Below, piece after piece: positions 56,488 to 64,000 of a DNA stretch of 64,000 nucleotides. Numbering within the stretch: position 1 is the first letter of the stretch; each line of letters begins with the position of its first letter. Below the pieces are notes generated by a model. The model saw only the letters and a program-made list of their open reading frames with translations. It made no database searches and had not been told where the DNA came from. Both the position numbers and the translations under genes were made by a program. This stretch comes from Hansfordia pulvinata (Eukaryota > Ascomycota > Sordariomycetes > Xylariales): positions 558,001-622,000 of the forward strand of contig BJKQ01000005.1 in assembly GCA_006538405.1 (NCBI GenBank), read 5' to 3'.

Positions 56488-57947
56488 TCAGTGCAGAACG
56501 AGGTCATCCATCGGACAGCCCTTCTGCACCGAGTCCTGCCGGGTCTTTTCGGTAATCACCTTCCGGGTCAGCTCCATCAGCCGGTCGGCCAACTCCTCGT
56601 CCTGGGCCAGCGCGCTGCCGGCCTCGGGCACCGCGGGGGGGCAGATGTACTGGCCCGACTTGTCCGTGACCGTCGTCGCGTACATGGTCGGCGCACAGCC
56701 CTGGAACTGATCCTTCTTGAAGGGTTCGAGGCCGACGCGCATCGCGTAGCCGGCCAAGGGGTAGGGCTCGAGAATGTCGTCCTTGCTCATTGTGGAGCTG
56801 ACCACGCCGGGATCTGAGGACGTGGGTCAGTCTGCTTCGTGATTTCTCTGTTCTTCTTCTTTCTTTTCCCTTTCCTCAGACCGACAGGGCCAAGGGTGAA
56901 ACTCAGACATGACAGAGACTGCTCTAAGCTCTATGAGACCCTCCCGAGACACTGGGTGGGGTTTGCGGGCAAGCTAGGAATCCCAAGCTCGTCCCAGCCT
57001 AGCGGGACCACACGCCACAAACCAACCTCTCTCGAGCTTCGGGTGGGCAGGAAACATTACGACACGGGGACAGGGAGGAAAAAGAGCAAGTAGCACTTAC
57101 GGGTGGCGTTCATCAGGACATTGGGGTGGCCAGCCTGGGTGACCTTGCGGGCAAAGTAGCGAGAATAGAGGATGGCAGCCAGCTTGCTGCGGCCGTATTG
57201 GCCGTTGGGGCCGAGGTCGCGGTTAAGCTCCTCGAGGCTCTCGAAGCGGGTGTCGGAGGGGGTGGCCTGGTGGGCGTTGCTGGCCTGGTTGGAGATGCGG
57301 ACGGTGTGCCCCTTCTCGGCGGTGGCCTTCATCAGGGGCAGCAGGTGAGAGGTCAGGATGACGTGTCCCATGTGGTTGACGGCCATGTGGCGGTCGACGC
57401 CGTAGTCGGTCAGCTGGTAGGTCATGATGCCGCGGGCGGCGTTGTTGATGAGGATGTCGAGGCGGTCGTTCTCGCTCTTGACGCGCTCTGCGACCTGTTC
57501 GACGGCCTTCCAGTCGCCCATGTCGCAGCGGATCCAGTGCGTGCGGTCGGCAGCCTGCTGGCCCAGGTCCTGGGCGAGGGCGGCGCGGGCATCCTTGACG
57601 ACGTCCTCGGACAGCGACAGGATGTACAGCTTGGCGACGTTGCGGCTGAGCAGCGTGTGCGTGCAGCCGTAGCCGATGCCCTCGCTGCCGCCTGTCACGA
57701 GGGCGACCTTGCCGCTGAGGTCGGGCACCTGGTCCAGGCTGAACGGGTGCGTGGTGAGCTGGTCGGCGGGGCCGCCAAAGTTCTCGGCGATCGTGTTGCG
57801 GCCGGCGTCGACGGCGTTCTATGGCGAAGACACGTTAGCCGCCGTCTCCGCCGCAGGTTTCCGTGGCCGGCGGCGCCCGCGGCCCCGGCACGCAGCCAGC
57901 CGTCCCTCGCTTCTTGGTCCGCTGGTACATACCTTGATGGCGTCCAT
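56488..57947 (-). CDS. Short-chain dehydrogenase/reductase, bli-4-like (352 aa)
   Basis: NAD(P)-dependent classical SDR of the retinol-dehydrogenase/WWOX-like group; the substrate is unknown. Three exons: 57947-57933 (five codons, MDAIK), 57818-57101 and 56813-56488. The junctions give MDAIK-NAVDAGRNTIAENFGG and NATHPGVVSSTMS. The introns are 114 and 287 nt with donors GTATGT and GTAAGT. Motifs: nucleotide-binding TGGSEGIG, ILINNAA, and active-site YGRSK (YxxxK). The sequence AENFGGPADQL ... PFSLDQVPDLSGKVALVTGG strongly recalls Neurospora bli-4, a light-induced putative mitochondrial oxidoreductase; that name is from memory. The intact frame runs to the stop at 56488. Confidence 0.9.
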
Positions 57948-58869
57948 GGCTGTTGTGCTACGGAGGTGGGGGAGATGGCTGGGGTTTCTGAAAGCGAGAT
58001 TGCTGGAGCGCGTGGAAAAACGGGCTGCTGATGCTGCTGCCGGCGCTGCTTCTGCTGTGTTTCGAAGATTCGTGAGGCTTCTTGGTGTGGCAGAGTTACT
58101 CGTAGGCTGTATGCAACTTCTCTGAGAGGGCAGATGGCGACTTATACGGCGCAGAGATGCGGGCAGGACAAGCATCGTCAGGGACAGGCTGGGAGACTAT
58201 AGGCCAGCCTCCGAGCCACCGCACCCCGCAACCAGCAGACCGGGAGCGAATTATAGGTCATCATTTTCTCATCGAAGCTCGTTCATTATTCACCACCCGG
58301 CGCAAGAGGATCGGTCCGGATGGCGATGACGCGCTGACCTGGGACGCTGTCAGTCCGACTAACGACGACTTAGCGTTGTTTTGCCAGAACCACCATGCCA
58401 CCGCTGCGGTGCGGACTGTTCTTGACCCACGTCGAGATGCCTCTGATGGTTGAACGGACGGGATGCAGCCAATTGGAAACAAAGGAACATCGGTCGCTGG
58501 GGTTGGATCTTGTTGATGTCCATGACGGGCTGATCAAGTCGGCAAAGCGGGTCAAGCGTACTTCGAAGCCAGGCAGGGAGCGCTTGAAGCGAGGGGTCGG
58601 TGCTCTTTCAGATATATCCGTATGTACGAGCTATGTGTGATGATGCAGAGGAAGGAAGCAAGCAAATGGCTGTATTCGCATGAGAAACGATGCCCATCTC
58701 CAAGAGCGACAGTCTGCTGGTCGGTCAGTTCCACCGTGGCCCATCTCCAGACTGCTCATCTCCCACTCTTCTCACGGTCGCACCTTCCCCATGCCTTGGA
58801 TATACCCGCAACCACTGAAACATGCGGGAATGTTCCATCATTGGAAGTCGGTACCTACATGTATGTACC

Positions 58870-58923
58870 TGAGATACCCAAGAGCCCTGAGATACCCAAG
58901 AGCCCTGAGATACCCAAGAGCCC
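58870..58923. repeat. 18-bp tandem repeat, three perfect copies
   Basis: TGAGATACCCAAGAGCCC is repeated three times without mismatch. The unit is a multiple of three and would read EIPKSP in one frame, but no surrounding gene is supported. Confidence 0.93.
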
Positions 58924-59630
58924 TGAGTACAGATGTCCAGGAGGTACCAAGTGCGAGTGGAATTCATGGTGTGGTGGAAGTTGCGAGTGCCGGGCATCGA
59001 CAGGTTAGGTAGGGTACAGTGGAGGTACTCGCCCGCGTGTGGCTGGTCTCGTCTTCCACTGCACGGGCTCACTGGGCTGCAGCGGTCAGAGTGCGCCTCC
59101 CGACTTGAGGTTACCTTCATAGAAGTCATACATGGGGGGAACCCAGTCAACAGGTTTGTCAACTTGGTCTGCCAACCCAACCAAGCTTCGGTGCACAAAC
59201 TCCAAACAGCAAACAGCGGCGTGGCCCACGACCACGACACAGCCATCCCCGACACAGTCAGAGAGAGACACACACATCGCGAGACGGCCTCGCTGGCCGG
59301 ATGTCTGGCTGGCCGGCTGGCTCGCCCTGTGCGTGCCGTTGTGCCGGCGGTCAAGATTGTGCCCCGTGCCTTTTCCCGAGCACGTTGACACCGGCGAATA
59401 CCCAAGGAGAACAAGCAGCCCCAGCCGACCCCGAGGTTCCCTCTGCCGGCATCGTCGCACAAGACTTGCATGCCGCTCGCTTCTTTTCTTTTGTTCCTCT
59501 TACCACCCTCTGCCCTCCCGATGAGCAGCCACGCATGTCCGTCTGTCCGCCCGTCCGCTTGGTTGTGCGCCCATGCCACGCGGAAGCTTGGGCCCATTGG
59601 CTTGAGCTGTCACACCGCGTGGCTGTCCGC

Positions 59631-59665
59631 GGTCTGCGGTCTGCGGTCTGCGGTCTGTGGTCTGC
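59631..59665. repeat. 7-bp tandem repeat, five copies
   Basis: GGTCTGC in five consecutive copies, the fourth with one change (GGTCTGT). Confidence 0.9.
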
Positions 59666-60615
59666 TTGAGGACCCCTCTGGTCCGGTGGAGTCCCAACTG
59701 CCGAGGCCAAGGCGGCCCAAAGAACGGCAGAAAGACGGGCGGACAGACGTTTGGCGATCCGTGCTCTCTGGACAGCAAACAGCCCGACGGACGACACATC
59801 ATCATCGTCTGCTGCACCTGCTTTGTGCGTCCGTCGCCACCCAGCCGGTGACGCTGACTGATGACGGTGTCGAGACTATACAATGCGGCCGCGATCCAAT
59901 GAGCCCTGTCATTGGCCTCTGTGAAGCCCAGAGCTCGGTCCTTATACCACCTAATCTACACATTCCCCAAGCTTACAAGTCGCTAGTCTACGAATACGTG
60001 TTCACGTCGATGATTGAGATATAGAGGCTGTACCCGGCAAACTCAACCCGGATGGCTTCTAGCCAGCGAGAGCTCACTGTCTGGCTCGCCTGCTCGAGGC
60101 CCATGCACGCATAGATTCCTGGAGGACACGACTGGCGCACCCGCCTCTTCGCATACCTACCTCCCTACACATTAGGTAGGCGAGGCAAGTACTAGTTTCT
60201 TCACAGTTGGTGATACAGGACCACAGGATAGCCGCATCTGAGACCTTGCAGGGTTTCTCGGACGGACCACGCGCCATCGGACACAGTCACCTCCTGGCAC
60301 CACGCCAGCACGAGTCCCCGTAGTTCTTCGTGTTAGCCGTCACACCCTACCCCTGTGGAAAGCCGAAGGAGGTAAGTTACGTCAAATAGGCAAGGAAGCA
60401 TATAGACAGGGTGCGGTGGTGCGTCTTGTCGAGAGGGCAGACAGCCAAAGGTGTGATGCTCATCCCGCTACTCACACACGCACTCACGCACACACACTCT
60501 CTCAACTGGGCCGTTTGCCGATTTACGTCAAGGTGGAACATCATCCTCAGGATGGGCTGACCAAGACATCCTCATTCTTCATAAATTGGCTCTGAGACAA
60601 ACCTGGCATCGTCAA

Positions 60616-60631
60616 CCCCCCCCCCCCCCCC
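60616..60631. repeat. Poly-C run of 16
   Basis: Sixteen consecutive C about 265 bp upstream of the zinc-transporter ATG. Confidence 0.95.
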
Positions 60632-60895
60632 TCTCCTTCTCCCCCTAAAAAAGGAGCCAGCTCTAGCTAGCCCAACGCCTTATATCCGTGTCTCATGCCA
60701 TCGGAGATTCGGGTTCTCAGCTGTAGCGGCGGTCTATAGCCCGCCACGAACGCCTCCACCTCGGCCACCTACTTAATCAAGCCTCCATATCATCACCCAG
60801 AATCCCCTGGACGCCTCTGGAAAAGAAGAGCTCCCTGGAAACTCCTGCCCTTTTGCGCGTCGACCCTCCATTGGTTGAGTCCCCTGTCCGACGCC

Positions 60896-62784
60896 ATGGC
60901 TTTCAAGCTGTCACAAAAGCACAAGCTGCAGATCATCATCGGCATATCTTTCCTGTTCTTCGTGGCCGAAATTTCGGGTATGTACAGACTGCGCCGACGT
61001 GCCTATGATGTCCCTGTGGCTGGGCCTTTGCATTCAATGCCTAGATAAACAGGCAAAGAAGAACGGGCGGCGACTGACATAATGGATAGTCGCATTCTAC
61101 ACGGGCTCATTGGCGCTCCTGGCCGACGCCTTCCACTACCTCAACGACCTGATCAGCTTCATCGTCGCGCTCGCCGCCGTCATAATCTCGGACCGCTCCA
61201 CCTCGCCGCAAGACCTCTCCTTTGGCTGGGCCCGCGCCAAGCTGCTTGGCGCCTTCTTCAACGGCGTTTTTCTGCTGGCCCTCGGCGTCTCCATCTTTCT
61301 CCAGTCTATCGAGCGCTTCATTTCCATTAAGAGTAGGCAGCATACTTAACCGCCACTGTCCCGTCGACGTGGCGGGAACAGCACGGGACGATTTGACACT
61401 ATGAATGCAGTGACTGACTGGACGGCTGAATTCCAGATGTCGAGAACCCCGAGATCATGCTCATCATGGGCGCCATTGGCTTTTCCATGAACATGATCAG
61501 CGCCACTTTGCTTCACGACCACCACGACCACGGCCACAGCCACGGCCATGACCACGGGCATGATCACAGCCATGATCACAGCCATAGCCATGGCCACGAC
61601 CACGCAGGCCACAACAGCGAGAAAACAGACGTCGAAGCCGGCAGCGGCGGCGGCGGCGGCGTGCTGTGCTCACCCTCCTCGGACGATGCCCACCACCACC
61701 ATGACCACAAGCACAGCCAGCGCAGCGCCCATGCTTCGGGCCACGGGCACGGGCACGACCTGGGCACGATGGGCGTGCTCCTGCACGTCGCGGGCGACGC
61801 GCTCAACAACGTCGGCGTCATGGTTGCGGCCCTCGTCATCTGGCAGGCTCCCGCTTCCTACGGCGACGCGCGGTACTACGCCGACCCAGGCGTCAGCATG
61901 GGCATCGCGCTGATGATCCTCGCGAGCTCCGTCCCGCTGGTGCGGCGCAGCGGGCGCTTCCTCCTGCAGGCCGCGCCGGCGGGGGTAAGCTTGGAGGATG
62001 TGAGGCATGATCTGGAGCGGGTGAGTTATCTTTTCCTACTCTTTTTTCACTATCTTTCCTCACCATCCACTTGGCGCTGTGGGGTTTGGATCCAGTTTTG
62101 CTTTCTCGTTATTGTTGCCTTTGGAGGGGGACAAAAGGGGGGAAGGGGAGGGTGCAGACCGTTTGCCAACCACCTCGCCCCCTTTTCCAAGGGCGTGGCT
62201 TACATTGCGCCGGCGCAACCACCCTAAATCGGCGCTACAAGGAACCCATGAACAATTCTCCCTCTCCTAGCAAAGTAGGAAACGTAAATGGGAGAAACAG
62301 AACTAACCTTTTTTCCACCGTACAGGTCCCCGGCATCGAGTCCGTCCACGAGCTGCACATCTGGAGCCTGGACCAGCAAAAGGCCATCGCCAGCGCGCAC
62401 GTGGTGGTCGCGCCCGGCACCACGGTCAGCGGCTTTGTGGACAGCGCGCGCGTCGCGGGCCGCTGCCTGCACGAGTACGGCATCCACTCGATGACGCTGC
62501 AGCCCGAGCACGCCGCCACCCCCCGTTCACCTTCATCATCATCTGACGACAACGGCGACGAGTTTGCGGAAGGAGGCCTGCCGCTGCTGCAGACCGTCAG
62601 CCTCGAGAGCGGGAGCGGGAGCGACGCGAGCAGCGACGAGTCGGTGGTCGTGCGGCGGCGCCAGCGGGAGCAGCAGCGGCAGCAGCAACGGCTGCAGGAG
62701 AAGAAGTCGGGTTGCCTGATCAGCTGCAGCGATCGGTGCGACAGCCTGACGTGCTGCAGCAGTCGGAGCAGCTTGAGCGAGTGA
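60896..62784 (+). CDS. Vacuolar zinc transporter, CDF family, Zrc1/Cot1 type (455 aa)
   Basis: Zn2+/H+ antiporter that stores zinc in the vacuole. Four exons: 60896-60977, 61090-61332, 61437-62020 and 62326-62784. The junctions give AEIS-GVAFYTGS (donor GTATGT), FISIK-NVENPE and LER-VPGIESVHELHIWSLD. Six membrane segments are visible. The zinc sites HxxxD occur twice, as HYLND in TM2 and HVAGD in TM5, the zinc-type pattern. A His-rich cytosolic loop (HDHHDHGHSHGHDHG and more, residues about 135-170, and a second His block near 192-213) is expected in this family. The C-terminal cytosolic domain follows, then a Ser/Gln/Arg-rich tail. It ends with clustered cysteines (SGCLISCSDRC, LTCCSS), which is unusual for the family. 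The gene is intact. Confidence 0.93.
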
Positions 62785-64000
62785 GGGAGGGCAGGTGAGG
62801 CCGGCTGAGGGTGTGTGTGAGGCGGGTCGGGACGGAGCTTTTCTTGCTGGATCAGTCGCCCCCTTTCTTGCAATCGGCCAAAGAAGGGTGTTCACCGACA
62901 CCAACGTTGGGCGAAGAGTGTGAATTCGAATTGGAGGCAAGGTTGAAGGGAATAATATGCGAGAGCGGATATCCAGCCTCGCCGCATGTGCGATTGCCGC
63001 TGCCCCTTCTCCGTTGAGGGGCATGTCGGCCGCGCTTGCTTTCGGAACTGAGGGCTGTTGTTTGGGATGGGAGACTGCGTGGCCAGCCTCGTCTGTCGCA
63101 TTATACCACGAGATCTCGCGGCGGGCTGCGAGGGCTCAGTGTCGTTTAGCCAGTCCATCGATACCTACCTAATCAAAGTCTTTGCGTTATTGCTTCAGCA
63201 ATGCTTCCGCTCAGGGGGAGGGCTCTCTAGCGCGGTGGCGCGAAGTTCTTGTTCGGCCACGGGTTGTCCAAAGAGACTATGGGGGGGCACATGGCGTATC
63301 GTGACGGGGTTGGAGGACAACGCCCGAGGATACCGGGCGAAGCCAGATGCGGGACGGGGATCGAAGGGGGATCGGGAAGAGCAAAAGCGAGGTAGCAAGA
63401 ACGATTCTGTTTCACAAGGACTGGGCTCATGATTCTGTGGACGACGATATGATACCGGTATTTTCTTGTCGTTCTTGGTGGTTGAGCCGCCGCCGGAGCT
63501 GCCAGATCCCGTCAACGTTGGTCGAGGCGCCAGACTCGCGTGGAAGAAGTTGCTCGGTGGTTCGCTTTCTTCTCCGGCAGTTCGACGCGGACTTCGAGCC
63601 TTTCCGCCGCCTCTTAGAGGGCTGGTCCACGTCTCGGGCTGGGTGAGGGGATCGTCAAGAGTCGTGACAATGAGCCAGCCCGTGAGTCTCGTTGGCTTGC
63701 TGGGACGCGCCTGAGTCTAGGATGACTGTCTGAGGATACATCCATATCATCCAGAGCACACCTCCATCATCAGATGCATAGTCGTTCACAATGAGAATCC
63801 TCGATGCGATCACTGACACCCCACATTTGCAAATGACCCAGCTGTCTCCCAACCGGACGATGCGAGATCAGTCGAGATGCCATCCATGACCTCTTCCCAG
63901 GTTAGCCAAGGACCGGTCAGTCTCATTGGAGCTTGCCACGGCTGCATCTACTGATATACTCGTATCAACTCGGAGACCAGAAACATTGCTCTACCTACTA
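62785..64000. other. Intergenic region at right edge
   Basis: 1.2 kb after the zinc transporter. Reading frames start with GTG or TTG, have poor codon bias and no recognisable product. It contains a TACCTACCTAA motif near 63164 and the 8-mer TACTCGTA at 63957-63964. Confidence 0.6.

Larger units (their letters stand above)
57948..60895. other. Intergenic region, divergent promoters
   Basis: 2.9 kb between the divergent dehydrogenase and zinc-transporter genes. It holds an 18-bp triple repeat, a 7-bp tandem repeat, poly-C16 and one copy of the 8-mer (58097). Frames across the repeats are not gene-like. Confidence 0.65.

Noticed and set aside
58622..59008. Frame containing an EIPKSP repeat
   Set aside because: The repeat is an 18-bp intergenic tandem; flanking codons show no bias and no splice structure.
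63195..63852. Minus-strand frames near the right edge
   Set aside because: They start at GTG or TTG, are Arg/Ser-rich and have no motif.
1..64000. tRNA genes
   Set aside because: I looked for GGTTCGAATCC-like B boxes with a matching acceptor stem on both strands and found none; a dedicated tRNA scan would be decisive.

Overview
The window is nuclear DNA of a GC-rich filamentous ascomycete (Pezizomycotina, most probably a sordariomycete). Genes have short introns with GTRNGT-type donors, CTGAC-like branch points and C/G-ending codons. The recognisable proteins are fungal: an Arb1-type Argonaute chaperone, an Ada2 co-activator, Iml1 of the SEA complex, a Vcx1-type Ca2+/H+ exchanger and a Zrc1-type zinc transporter. 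I saw no tRNA, rRNA, CRISPR or transposase gene and no AT-rich RIP-like island.

Layout. 1-6416: the 5' end of one gene leaving the left edge, then about 6 kb of microsatellite-rich intergenic DNA. 6.4-16.8 kb: two small proteins, a quinate-permease-like MFS transporter (four exons) and a protein with five F-box-like repeats. 17.6-28.0 kb: Arb1 (five exons, one of 18 nt), an inositol polyphosphate multikinase and the RNA 5'-kinase/cleavage factor CLP1. 28.3-36.2 kb: an unrecognised secreted coiled-coil protein, the SAGA adaptor ADA2 and a Cdc25/arsenate-reductase-like rhodanese phosphatase. 36.2-43.5 kb: gene-poor, repeat-rich DNA. 43.5-48.5 kb: a vacuolar Ca2+/H+ antiporter, an alpha/beta-hydrolase swollen by acidic low-complexity inserts, and a small secreted protein. 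49.7-64 kb: IML1 (DEPDC5 homologue), a bli-4-like short-chain dehydrogenase and a vacuolar zinc transporter, followed by intergenic sequence.

The genes do not form an obvious pathway or biosynthetic cluster. Most are single-copy housekeeping or regulatory genes: phosphate/inositol signalling, mRNA 3' processing, chromatin, TORC1 control and vacuolar ion homeostasis. The two secreted proteins and the two small proteins are the lineage-specific part.

Two window-wide signals stand out. First, five of the recognised genes carry single-base frame breaks, mostly at G or C runs and mostly apparent one-base deletions; ADA2 has two. This looks more like base-calling or assembly error than biology, and it limits naive annotation here. 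Second, the 8-mer TACTCGTA/TACGAGTA occurs about 24 times by eye against roughly 2 expected, almost entirely between genes. I found no convincing previously undescribed multi-gene system.
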